From NCBI RefSeq assembly GCF_900129425.1, contig NZ_LT670817.1:248001-312000 (forward strand): a stretch of DNA of 64,000 nt. Direction: 5' to 3'. A program made the translations under genes and the position numbers. The notes under the pieces are model-generated. The model saw only the letters and a list, made by a program, of their open reading frames with translations. It made no database searches and was not told the origin of the DNA. Below, in pieces: positions 51,927 through 59,649 of this stretch. The DNA comes from Bradyrhizobium erythrophlei (GTDB lineage Bacteria; Pseudomonadota; Alphaproteobacteria; Rhizobiales; Xanthobacteraceae). Positions within the stretch are counted from its first letter, which is position 1; each line of letters opens with the position of its first letter.

Positions 51927-52369
51927 TCACAGTCGGTTCCCGTTGGGCGGGTATCGACATCGCGAACAATCCCTTGCCGGGGACGGTCGCAACGTCACGA
52001 AAACCGAGCCGTTGACCCTCCCGGGTTGGCGGCTCTTTTTCGTTTCTACGGTAGAATTTTCCTTTACCGCGCGTGCGGGGGATGGCTTAGGTTGATCATG
52101 TCGGCGAGGCGAAACTAACTTCCGGCCTAGGCCCACATGGTCTCGGCTGCCAATGGCGGCCGGAGTTCGCTTTTTAGCACGCCTGTTTGGCGGAACAACT
52201 GGCAACTACCGCAAGGCAAGCCAAGCTCCTGAACGTAGCGCGGTACACTTCCCGAATTCCAATTCCTACCATGGCTCTGACGCGTCCGCCAAAACGATAT
52301 CGTACCGCCCTTCTAGGCCTCGCTGGTGCGTCCAAGTCCCGGCCCGCTGATCGGGCCATCCGAACGGTC
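51927..52369. other. spacer between two parts of the leftward gene set
   Basis: No gene is seen. It holds a terminator-like hairpin at 52004-52040 and presumably the promoter for the three-gene replication unit 51926-49629. Confidence 0.5.
52004..52040. terminator. bidirectional terminator-like hairpin
   Basis: GAGCCG/CGGCTC arms (52006-52011 and 52030-52035) are followed on the plus strand by a T run and on the minus strand by GGTTTTCG. It could end leftward transcription of the genes at 52370-56657. Confidence 0.45.
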
Positions 52370-52756
52370 CTAGCTCACGGGCGGGGCGGGCTGCGTCATG
52401 TACCACAGCGCCGCTTGCGCCCTTGCGTCGGCATTGGCCTTGAAGGCCATCACTTCGGCCACGGTCGGATCAACCGGCCAATTCATAATGCGCCTCCAGC
52501 GTTCGGCCTCTGTGACCTGCCCGGCGGACCTTTGACCCACGGCGTTGAGCGAAGTATCAAATCCCTCTTCGCCGGTCGCCTCATCGATCATCGTAAACAT
52601 TACAAGCCCGCTTCCCGGGTAGTCCCGCGCGGCCTCTCGGAAGCACCGTTCTGCGATCAACAATTCCCGATCAGGCAATGGCTCGCCAACCATAAACGCG
52701 GGTCCGGGCGGCGGCTTCCCGTCGTCATCACGATCTAAATTTAGATCTTCGATCAT
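52370..52756 (-). CDS. hypothetical protein (128 aa)
   Basis: It is acidic, with an N-terminal Asp-rich segment coded across a perfect 16-bp palindrome (GATCTAAATTTAGATC, 52732-52747). A C-terminal helix follows. It starts 3 bp after the stop of the upstream gene, so it is cotranscribed. The family is not recognised. Confidence 0.65.
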   Translation of the reverse strand: MIEDLNLDRDDDGKPPPGPAFMVGEPLPDRELLIAERCFREAARDYPGSGLVMFTMIDEATGEEGFDTSLNAVGQRSAGQVTEAERWRRIMNWPVDPTVAEVMAFKANADARAQAALWYMTQPAPPVS

Positions 52757-52759
52757 TCG

Positions 52760-53641
52760 TCACGCCTTTCGATTGAGGGCGCTTGGCAGCCGCGACAGCA
52801 AGTCACGCTCCAAGTCAGACAACGGTCGGCGGCCATCGCGCGGCTGGATCAGCGGGTTAGGTCCTGCGACATATTCCGGCGGCGGCGCTGTCTGGATCAT
52901 GATCGGCCCGGGCTCGGGCGCCGCAACCATCTCGGGCTCGGGTTCGGGCTCATCAACGGGATCATCACCGTTCCCGCCGTCGATATCGTCGGGCTCATCG
53001 CCGAGCAATTCCGCGAGCGCGACCGCGTCATCCGGATCGGGCAGGATTTCGAGTTGCGGCGGGGGAACGGGGGCAGGCGGAATTGCGGGCGGCCCTGTCA
53101 TGGCTTTCACGACTTGCACGCCGACAATCCCCGAAACATTTTGCGTTACGTTGGTTTTTGTTTTTGGCGTGTACTCATCAAACGCGACTTCCAACACGCG
53201 AAGCACGGCGGCCACGGGCGGTTCGTGGTGTTCGGTCAGAGGAATGCAAGCGCCGTTCGCGTCACGGATAAGCCCGTCGCGTTCGAAGCCAAGCAACTCG
53301 CGCGTGTCCGGATCGAGGCCAACGGCGCGAGGCTCTTCCTGCCAGCAGACACGGCCGCCGAACGTCACGATCTGATCATGGCCCAGATAGCTCCGGCGTT
53401 CGAACCGCGAACGGGCTTCATGAAGCATAATTCTTCGCGCGGCCGTGACCGCTTTATAAAAAGGAACGCCGTCTTCGCCGAGAAACGGAATTATAAGGTC
53501 CTCGTCGCCTCGCTGCGAATTCTTGATCCATAGCCACATGGTGCGAGGCGCGACGCCAGCGGCAACCGCTGCGCCGCTGTACGACAAACCGGCCGCGAGA
53601 TTATCGCATATCGCAAGCATCGTTTCGGGGGACTTTTTCAT
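52760..53641 (-). CDS. helix-turn-helix protein, small-terminase-like
   Basis: The N-terminal 40 residues form a helix-turn-helix ('AAGLSYSGAAVAAGVAPRTMWLWI'-like). A central domain (about 45-160) follows, and the C-terminal third is rich in Pro, Asp and Glu ('DEPEPEPE'). The order of an N-terminal helix-turn-helix with a following dimer domain is seen in phage small terminases and in some replication initiators. No large terminase is present. It overlaps 53638-53946 by 4 bp. Confidence 0.55.
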   Translation of the reverse strand: MKKSPETMLAICDNLAAGLSYSGAAVAAGVAPRTMWLWIKNSQRGDEDLIIPFLGEDGVPFYKAVTAARRIMLHEARSRFERRSYLGHDQIVTFGGRVCWQEEPRAVGLDPDTRELLGFERDGLIRDANGACIPLTEHHEPPVAAVLRVLEVAFDEYTPKTKTNVTQNVSGIVGVQVVKAMTGPPAIPPAPVPPPQLEILPDPDDAVALAELLGDEPDDIDGGNGDDPVDEPEPEPEMVAAPEPGPIMIQTAPPPEYVAGPNPLIQPRDGRRPLSDLERDLLSRLPSALNRKA

Positions 53642-53946
53642 TGGAAGGCCTTCGGAATTTTGGTGCCGTAGCGAGCGGCCCGAGCGTGCCAGTTCGCTCG
53701 GACCGTCTCGAACATCGCAGCCATCTCCGCCGCTTCGCGTGCGTGCACCTTGGCCAGACGCTTGGCTCTCGCACGTTTAGCCTGCGTTGCGCGGCGTTCG
53801 CGGTCACGATCACAAGCCAAGCAATAGAGTTTGCGAGCGTTGCGCGGCGAAACATGGCCCTTCGCGCGGCACGGCACGCCCGGATCAAAAGTCTCGGCGT
53901 TCGCGGCGATTGCCGCAAGTCGAGCTGGATGGGTTCTGAGGGACAT
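53638..53946 (-). CDS. small zinc-motif protein (102 aa)
   Basis: From ATG 53946, the product has 'CRAKGHVSPRNARKLYCLACDRDR', a C-x4-H...CxxC arrangement, then a long basic helix. This short zinc motif occurs in many phage proteins and HNH-type nucleases, but no HNH residues follow. It overlaps the next gene (52760) by 4 bp. Confidence 0.6.
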   Translation of the reverse strand: MSLRTHPARLAAIAANAETFDPGVPCRAKGHVSPRNARKLYCLACDRDRERRATQAKRARAKRLAKVHAREAAEMAAMFETVRANWHARAARYGTKIPKAFQ

Positions 53947-53953
53947 GATGGGC

Positions 53954-54601
53954 CTAACGTTTGACCGTCGCATTTCCGAAATACTGCGGGGCCCGTTTCG
54001 CTTTGACGGCGCGCGCGGCTTCAATGGGCCAAACGTGACCGGGCTTCGGCTCCGGCGGCGGAATGATCGTTCCGTTCGCAATCCCAACTCGCTCCGCGTC
54101 ACCGCGCGCGATGTAGGCCCGCGTTACGCTTTCCGGCGTGATCGGCGCTTGGCATTTCATCCAGCGCCCGATGGCTTCCCCGCGAGCCCGCGACAACGTC
54201 TTGAATTCTGCCGTGGCGTTCTGGAGCGCGTCCCGGACCGTCGTCAATTCTTGCAGCGCCGTTACCAGTGCCGTCTTTATTTTCGGATTGATCGGACGGG
54301 GCTTTTTCGGCGCAGGATAGTGATCGGGATCATTGGCGGCGAGCGTCGCCAGCAACGCGGCCTGATGCGTTACTTTCGGCTGCGCCGCGTCGTGCGCTAG
54401 CACGGCGCGATCATAGGCGTGCATCGATTTATTGACGGCGATGCGCAATTCCGAAATTTTGGCTTCGCAGTCTTCCGCGTCGCGGCATGCGGTCAGCGTC
54501 GTCATGAGAATGGCGCGCTGATCATCGGGGAGCGCTTCCACGTCCGCCGGATTTATCGCGCGGGAGACGTGGCCATACTGATCAAAAATTGAAAGGGACA
54601 T
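53954..54601 (-). CDS. helical hypothetical protein (215 aa)
   Basis: From ATG 54601 (or 54610), it is mainly helical with a basic centre ('APKKPRPINPKIKTALVTALQEL') and a polar C-terminus with a 'PPPEPKPGHVWP' segment. Its stop lies 7 bp before the start of the next gene. The family is not recognised. Confidence 0.65.
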   Translation of the reverse strand: MSLSIFDQYGHVSRAINPADVEALPDDQRAILMTTLTACRDAEDCEAKISELRIAVNKSMHAYDRAVLAHDAAQPKVTHQAALLATLAANDPDHYPAPKKPRPINPKIKTALVTALQELTTVRDALQNATAEFKTLSRARGEAIGRWMKCQAPITPESVTRAYIARGDAERVGIANGTIIPPPEPKPGHVWPIEAARAVKAKRAPQYFGNATVKR

Positions 54602-54729
54602 TTTGGACAATCCTTATGTTTACGGCGGGCCTGCGGCCCTGCCGGGAAGGGGCGGCGCTCGGCCGCATGATAAGCCGAGCGCCGCGCGTATCGGCCACGT
54701 GGCAGTCACGCTCGCGGCCAATCGGGCTG

Positions 54730-55017
54730 TTACTTTTTCCCGCGATCTATGGTGTGACCAATCTTGCCACCCTCCCCGGAGCGATTGCGCATCGATGGGT
54801 GGGTCGGCACCTTCTGCTCAGAAGTGACGGCCCTCGTTTGCCAGTCAGGCGTCGGCGAAACCCGTACAACGCCGCTCGCTGCTCGGATCGACTTGCTGAT
54901 CGGCGAGCGTTTGATTGAAGCGAGCTTGTCGATGGGCAGGCTCGACGGCGTCTGATCTGCTTGGTCTCCGTACCCGATATGTGCGATCAAGTGGCTCGCA
55001 ATTATTTCATCAGCCAT
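54730..55017 (-). CDS. small hypothetical protein (95 aa)
   Basis: ATG 55017 is preceded by GAAAGGGG. The protein is polar and Ser/Lys-rich with no motif. It lies 128 bp upstream of the next gene in the leftward set. Its reality is moderately supported by the ribosome-binding site and direction. Confidence 0.5.
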   Translation of the reverse strand: MADEIIASHLIAHIGYGDQADQTPSSLPIDKLASIKRSPISKSIRAASGVVRVSPTPDWQTRAVTSEQKVPTHPSMRNRSGEGGKIGHTIDRGKK

Positions 55018-55116
55018 GGTGGTCCCCTTTCAAAGGTTTGGTTAGATCAAGCTGAGCCGAGCGGTCCGCCCGTCGCGATGTAGGCGGGACCGTTTGCCCC
55101 GAGCGCGCTGTACGGG

Positions 55117-55461
55117 TCACACGTGGCCCTGGGTTTTCGTCGCAAGTCGAGCATCGTCCTGCGGGTCATGGGCTTGCGTGCGCGAAATGCCTGCAACCAT
55201 CGTCCCCTTGTGCGAATGCATCATCCCGGAATGCACGGGAACGCCATGGCCCGCGCTCGCGTCCGGATGATGGCCGCGATGGCCGCCGATAACGCCCTTC
55301 GCGATATCGCTCGCGTGCACGCCATGATCACGGTTGGCGATTTGAAAATTTTTCGGCTTGCCATCCCGGGCGAGGCCCTTCGGTGCGCTGTTCGGGCGCG
55401 AGCCCGGAACTGCGATCTGGCCGTTTTGCATCGTCGCGCCGCCCTTTAGTTTGATCTTCAT
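55117..55461 (-). CDS. small His-rich hypothetical protein (114 aa)
   Basis: ATG 55461 has GAAAGGCG upstream; an in-frame start at 55539 is also possible. The middle is rich in His and Gly ('GGHRGHHPDASAGHGVPVHSG'-like), which suggests metal binding or disorder. The family is not recognised. Confidence 0.5.
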   Translation of the reverse strand: MKIKLKGGATMQNGQIAVPGSRPNSAPKGLARDGKPKNFQIANRDHGVHASDIAKGVIGGHRGHHPDASAGHGVPVHSGMMHSHKGTMVAGISRTQAHDPQDDARLATKTQGHV

Positions 55462-55550
55462 AGCGTTTTCGCCTTTCAATAATCTGGATCGTGTGCCCGT
55501 TGACGCGATTGAGCCCTTCGGCTTTTTATGCTTGCTCATTTTCGGCGGGG

Positions 55551-56126
55551 CTACGCCCTGCCGGGGATTGGCGTGCCGTCAATCCGACAGCCAGCGACCT
55601 TCGCGAGATTGGCCGCAAGCCGGGCATTGCTCTTGAGTAGCCCGATGATACGTTCCTGACGCTTGGCGGGATCGCCGCCGAGGGCATATGGATTGTTGCC
55701 CGGGCTGCGGTCGGCGGCTGCGGGCGCCGTGCCCGGCTTCACGCCAGCGCGCAAACTGTCATCGCAGCCATACTGTTCTTTGACGGCGTGATAATGGGCC
55801 TCGCCATATTTTTTGATGAAATCGCCAGCGTCGCGCAACGTGCGCTTTTTCCCGTCGCCGAGAAAAGTCACGTCGGCGTCATCGACGACATGCTCTTCAT
55901 AGAGGTAGTGGGGTTTGTCTTTCAGAAGTTGGTCGTCATATTGAATGACAGTCTGCGCCGGTCGGCCATCAACCTTGAAAACCGGCACGCCCTCAATGTG
56001 AACCCACTTGCGGGCGATGATATCTTGCGAAACCTGTTGGCAGGCTTCGGCAACGGCGCTTGCCTTCACGCCACGTCGTGCAAGATCGTCGCCAACTGCT
56101 AGGACCGGATCAATATATTCAACCAT
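55551..56126 (-). CDS. hypothetical protein (191 aa)
   Basis: From ATG 56126 (or 56135), the start overlaps the stop of the helix-turn-helix gene at 56119-56355, so they are coupled. The protein has two helices near the N-terminus, a strand-rich middle and a Pro/Ala linker before a helical C-terminus. The family is not recognised. Confidence 0.65.
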   Translation of the reverse strand: MVEYIDPVLAVGDDLARRGVKASAVAEACQQVSQDIIARKWVHIEGVPVFKVDGRPAQTVIQYDDQLLKDKPHYLYEEHVVDDADVTFLGDGKKRTLRDAGDFIKKYGEAHYHAVKEQYGCDDSLRAGVKPGTAPAAADRSPGNNPYALGGDPAKRQERIIGLLKSNARLAANLAKVAGCRIDGTPIPGRA

Positions 56127-56355
56127 GGGGAACACCTTTCATCTTTTTCGTGTAGCGAGGCCACGTGAGAAACCACTCTTGCAATCCGCCTTCGCCGAAA
56201 ACTGCGATGCGGCGGCGCGGGCCGAGTGATCTGCAAACCAAGTCGCCATTTTCAAGCGCGGCCTGAATATGCTCGCTGCGAATTCCGAGCGCGCGGGCGC
56301 TGGCGCTGATTGAAAGCGCCAACGCGATTTCCGGTTTTGTAGAATTCCTTGGCAC
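56119..56355 (-). CDS. small helix-turn-helix/excisionase-like protein (78 aa)
   Basis: Residues about 12-45 ('ISASARALGIRSEHIQAALENGDL') resemble the MerR/excisionase-type winged helix of small directionality proteins. It is close to the right end of the element, where an excisionase would be expected, and coupled to the next gene. Its role as Xis is inferred. Confidence 0.5.
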   Translation of the reverse strand: MPRNSTKPEIALALSISASARALGIRSEHIQAALENGDLVCRSLGPRRRIAVFGEGGLQEWFLTWPRYTKKMKGVPHG

Positions 56356-56366
56356 CGTCGTTTCTC

Positions 56367-56657
56367 CTAATGCATTGTGCGGCGAGATTGCCGCATCACG
56401 TCGGCGGCAATAATTGCGCGTTCGGTCACGTCGCGGGGATCAGTGCTCACGGCGAAAAGATACCCGTAGGCAACGGCCGCCATTTGATCGTCACTGCCGA
56501 CAACGCGGTCGAGCATCGCGGCGTAATTTTCTTCGTCGGTCACGTCCTGCATGTCGGTCACGCATTGCGCCATCACGCGCCGAACGTCGGGGCTCGCTAT
56601 GATGCGCTTGTCAACGTCGCTAAAATCGCGAATGCGTTCTGCGCCGCTCATCATCAA
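56367..56657 (-). CDS. small helical protein (96 aa)
   Basis: It is the first gene of the leftward set, with a start at one of three consecutive ATG codons near 56657. The protein is acidic and helical, with Asp/Glu-rich repeats. It is 11 bp from the helix-turn-helix gene. It may be a regulator; the family is not recognised. Confidence 0.6.
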   Translation of the reverse strand: MMMSGAERIRDFSDVDKRIIASPDVRRVMAQCVTDMQDVTDEENYAAMLDRVVGSDDQMAAVAYGYLFAVSTDPRDVTERAIIAADVMRQSRRTMH

Positions 56658-57172
56658 CTCGAATTTTTAGAGGGGGAGCTTTTGATTTCTCGGCGGGGAT
56701 CACCCCGGCGCAATGGCCCACGGCCCGCGCATGCTTTGAAAATCACCACAAGCATACGGCTGTCCGTCGTGACGAACAACTGGGATTTACTGCAACCCAA
56801 AATCACCCGGAACAAAACCAAAAAGTCCGGGCCCGGTAGCCCTACGGGCCGCCTAGGCACTAGAGCGAGATCGCCGGGCCAGCTCGGCGTCAACAGCCTC
56901 CAGAAGTGTTTGCATGTGCGCCAGCACCACTAATGTGGCCTTGGCGCGGACAAGCGCCTCATGATCCGGTCCCATGAGCGGCTAGCCGACGCGGATGACT
57001 GACGGACGCTTGCGGCGGCGGCGGCGGCGGTGGTATGCCCGCTGGCTTGCCGCATGGCGCTGGAGCGGTCTATAACGATGACCCCCGGGCTCGGAACGGT
57101 GCAAAGTTGGCAGGGATTTGGCAGGGGTCGAAAACCGATTTGAGATGAAAAAGTGAATTAGATCAAAATCTT
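56658..57172. other. right-end non-coding region
   Basis: No gene is well supported (a minus-strand frame at 56654-56893 looks spurious). It must contain the promoter for the leftward gene set and any promoter that now serves the tRNA. It contains the right copy of the 23-bp repeat (57104-57126). A weak TTGAGA element lies near 57140, just upstream of the tRNA. Confidence 0.5.
57104..57126 (+). repeat. right copy of 23-bp end repeat
   Basis: It is identical to 39946-39968 and in the same orientation. It lies 46 bp before the right tRNA copy and contains the same 11-bp-period TTGGCAGGG pair. Confidence 0.75.
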
Positions 57173-57246
57173 GCGGGCGTAGTTCAATGGCAGAACGGCA
57201 GCTTCCCAAGCTGCATACGAGGGTTCGATTCCCTTCGCCCGCTCCA
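57173..57246 (+). tRNA. tRNA-Gly(CCC), reconstituted at the right attachment site
   Basis: The 74-nt cloverleaf includes encoded CCA: acceptor GCGGGCG/CGCCCGC, anticodon loop TTCCCAA (anticodon CCC) with GCAGC/GCTGC stem, T arm GAGGG-TTCGATT-CCCTT. The 5' half (first 38 nt) comes from the element, with C at position 19 where the left remnant has T. The gene is 8 bp from an IS481 remnant on its 3' side. Confidence 0.95.
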
Positions 57247-57254
57247 AGACTCAG

Positions 57255-58121
57255 TGTGTCCGGCCCGGACAGATAGGTAACACCGCGTACCTAAGACACG
57301 GGTGACAACCGCGTGCCGAACGGGTTGTCGAGGGGTTGCAGGGTTTCCTGCTCCAGGTCGAAGTATCCGAGATCATAGTGCATGAAGCTTGCGAGCCAAA
57401 TGCCATCGTCGACTTCCTTGATGCCGAGTTTCTGGCCGGCGAGCACGGTCGAGACGTTGATGCGCTTGCGGTGCAGGCAGAGCCGTCCACAGGCGGTGAC
57501 GAGAAGTTCGCGATCGTGGAATGGATAGCTCAGCTCGGGCAGGCCGGCGTAAGGGCGTGGTGAGGCCGCATAGAGTTCGGCGGGGCATTTCATCTCAAGC
57601 GCCTCACGCGGCCGTTCGACATTGAACTCACGCACGAAGGCATCGAAGCGTTCCTGCTGCTGCAGGCTGTTGGAGCCCGGCGGTCGGGTTGTTTCCTTTT
57701 TGAGGGTAAGGTGCATGCGCTCATGACGTCCGTTCTGCTGCGGGTGACCCGGCTTGATGCGTTCAATGGCGATACCGAGTCTCAGCCACCAGACCGAGAG
57801 TTTTGAGAGATTGAACAGGGCATTGGGACTGGCAAAGGGCACTCCATTGTCGGAGCGGATGGCGAACGGCAAGCCGCGCTCGCGAAACACCCGTTCAAAG
57901 GCCGTGCAAGCGGTGTCTTCGCGGGTCGACTCCAGCGCTTCGCACAACAGCAGGAAGCGCGAAGCGTGGTCGGTGACGGTCAGCGGGTAACAGTACCGCC
58001 CATTGCCGAGCTTGAACTCGCCCTTGAAGTCGGCGCACCACAGATCATTGGGCCCGGCGCCCGCGGATAGCGGCGTGCCGCGCACTCGAAATACTCGTTC
58101 CGCTGTCCGACGGCTTGACAC
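57255..58121 (-). mobile_element. truncated IS481-family element
   Basis: The left end begins with TGTGTCCGGCCC next to the tRNA. The transposase gene inside lacks its N-terminal helix-turn-helix, and similarity stops near 58095, beside the dinB promoter. No right terminal repeat is visible. Confidence 0.65.
57291..58121 (-). pseudogene. IS481-family transposase, 5'-truncated
   Basis: The 276 residues of an rve/DDE integrase core have catalytic Asp in 'WCADFKGEF', Asp in 'RSDNGVPF' and Glu in 'NGRHERMH'. The family's usual N-terminal DNA-binding domain (about 90-100 residues) is missing. The C-terminal part with 'SFMHYDLGYFD' is complete. Transposition is unlikely without the DNA-binding part. 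Confidence 0.8.
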
Positions 58122-58147
58122 TCGCCGCGAATGTTCTCATTATGTTC
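58115..58147 (+). promoter_or_regulatory. dinB promoter with LexA box
   Basis: TTGACA (58115-58120) and CATTAT (58138-58143) are 17 bp apart. A GTTC-N7-GTTC alphaproteobacterial LexA box (58133-58147) overlaps the -10 element. This predicts SOS control of dinB. Confidence 0.75.
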
Positions 58148-58191
58148 TCATTGCGAGGGCCTACTCAAAACGTCACAGGTGATCGGTCGGG

Positions 58192-59439
58192 ATGGCAACG
58201 ACAGCCACCATCCTCCACGCAGACTTGGATGCCTTCTATGCCTCGGTCGAGCAACTGCTCGACCCTTCGTTGCGCGGTAAACCCATCGCCGTCGGTGGTG
58301 GGGTTGTGCTTGCCGCGTCTTACGAAGCCAAGGTCTTCGGGGTCCGCGGCGGCATGCCGGGACGGCAGGCGCGCGAACTGTGTCCGCAACTCACCTTTGT
58401 TAGCGGCCATTTCAAGGACTACCAACGGCTCGGCGATGCCGCCATCAAGGTGATCGGCGATTTCACGCCCCTCGTCGAGCGGATTTCAATCGACGAGGCC
58501 TTTGCCGATGTTGCGGGCTGCACCCATCTCTTCGGTCCGCCTGCTGAAATTGCAACGGCAATCCGCGAACGTGTGCGGGCGGAGCTAGGTCTTCCGATCT
58601 CGGTTGGCGTAGCGCGCACCAAGCATCTGGCAAAAATTGCTTCACAAGTGGCCAAGCCCGACGGGCTGGTGGTTGTCGATCCTGAAACCGAGCTGGAATT
58701 CCTTCACCACCTGCCTGTCGAGCTGATGTGGGGAGTGGGCCCGGTCACGAAGGCGCGGCTGGCCGAGATCGGCGTGGTAACTATCGGACAGCTGGCAAAG
58801 ACACCGGGATGGTCGCTCGAGCGGCTGCTTGGTCCCGCGGCAGGGGAGAAACTCGCGGCCCTGGCGTGGAATCGCGATCCACGAGAAATCAAGTCTCACC
58901 GGCGCGCCCGATCGGCAGGAGCGCAGTCTGCAATTGGCAGGAAGCCTGCCGAAGAGCGAGTTTTTCGACCCACCCTGCTTTACCTTGCGGACCGAGTCGG
59001 CACTCGGCTCCGGGCCAAATCCAGGCCTGGCCGAACCGTGACGGTCCGCGTTCGCTTCGCCAACCTGAACTCAGCCACTCGCTCGGTAACGCTCGACTCG
59101 CCAATCTCCGCGACCGTGATCCTCGCCGAGGTTGCCGAGGAGCTGGCGGGCGCGGTCCTCGCAGATCACCCAGACGAGAAGACCATCTCGCTCCTGGCGA
59201 TCTCCGTGTCGCATCTTGAGGAGCATTGGGATCTGGAGCTGGAGCTCCCGCTTGGACTTGAAGATGAACCGCGCCGGCCCGGCACCAAACTGGGCATGGC
59301 ACGTTGGTCGGCTGACTGTGCCGTCGATCGGATCCGCGATCGCTTCGGATGGGATGCTATCGGATACGGTTCGGTCGCGCTCGGAATTTCTCGTTCTGTT
59401 CCCGATGAGTTTCGCAAACTCGCCGAAAAAGACCTGTGA
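58192..59439 (+). CDS. dinB: DNA polymerase IV (Y family)
   Basis: The 415-residue protein has 'HADLDAFYASVEQL' and 'ISIDEAFADV' with the catalytic acids, then the helix-hairpin-helix 'WGVGPVTKARLAEIGV' and a little-finger domain. It is a translesion polymerase that extends past damaged bases. A LexA box lies 45 bp upstream. An IS remnant abuts the promoter. It may be a second dinB copy in this genome. Confidence 0.92.
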   Translation: MATTATILHADLDAFYASVEQLLDPSLRGKPIAVGGGVVLAASYEAKVFGVRGGMPGRQARELCPQLTFVSGHFKDYQRLGDAAIKVIGDFTPLVERISIDEAFADVAGCTHLFGPPAEIATAIRERVRAELGLPISVGVARTKHLAKIASQVAKPDGLVVVDPETELEFLHHLPVELMWGVGPVTKARLAEIGVVTIGQLAKTPGWSLERLLGPAAGEKLAALAWNRDPREIKSHRRARSAGAQSAIGRKPAEERVFRPTLLYLADRVGTRLRAKSRPGRTVTVRVRFANLNSATRSVTLDSPISATVILAEVAEELAGAVLADHPDEKTISLLAISVSHLEEHWDLELELPLGLEDEPRRPGTKLGMARWSADCAVDRIRDRFGWDAIGYGSVALGISRSVPDEFRKLAEKDL

Positions 59440-59649
59440 CCGTCACCGGTCACGGGTTAAGCAACGGCGCACAAGGCAATGGTTGGCCGCGGCTCCCTAC
59501 AACACAGGTCTTCTGACCGAGTGATCCTGAACGTTGTCCGAGTCGATTATTAACGCGCACTGGTGAAGGACAGCTTTCTGGCGCATAGCGGACGTTCGGC
59601 ACGATGCCAGTCCGCGATACTTGTAAACCATCCAGCGCAATACTCCTCG

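Larger units (their letters stand above)
39781..57210. mobile_element. integrative element in tRNA-Gly(CCC), about 17.4 kb
   Basis: It is bounded by direct repeats of the 5' half of tRNA-Gly (39781-39818 and 57173-57210). It carries a tyrosine recombinase at the left end, matching 23-bp repeats inside both ends, a cargo zone of small genes, a gene-free origin-like zone and a leftward gene set ending in an SF3 helicase. No structural phage genes are seen, so it looks like a satellite or integrative plasmid. Confidence 0.85.

Noticed and set aside
51927..52205. Minus-strand frame of 92 codons in the spacer before the replication genes
   Set aside because: It crosses a terminator-like hairpin and has a low-complexity basic translation.
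54589..54918. Plus-strand open frame opposite the leftward gene set
   Set aside because: Arg-rich shadow frame running against a consistent leftward set of genes.
56654..56893. Minus-strand frame of 79 codons at the right end of the element
   Set aside because: Atypical composition and no ribosome-binding site. It was left as part of the non-coding right end.
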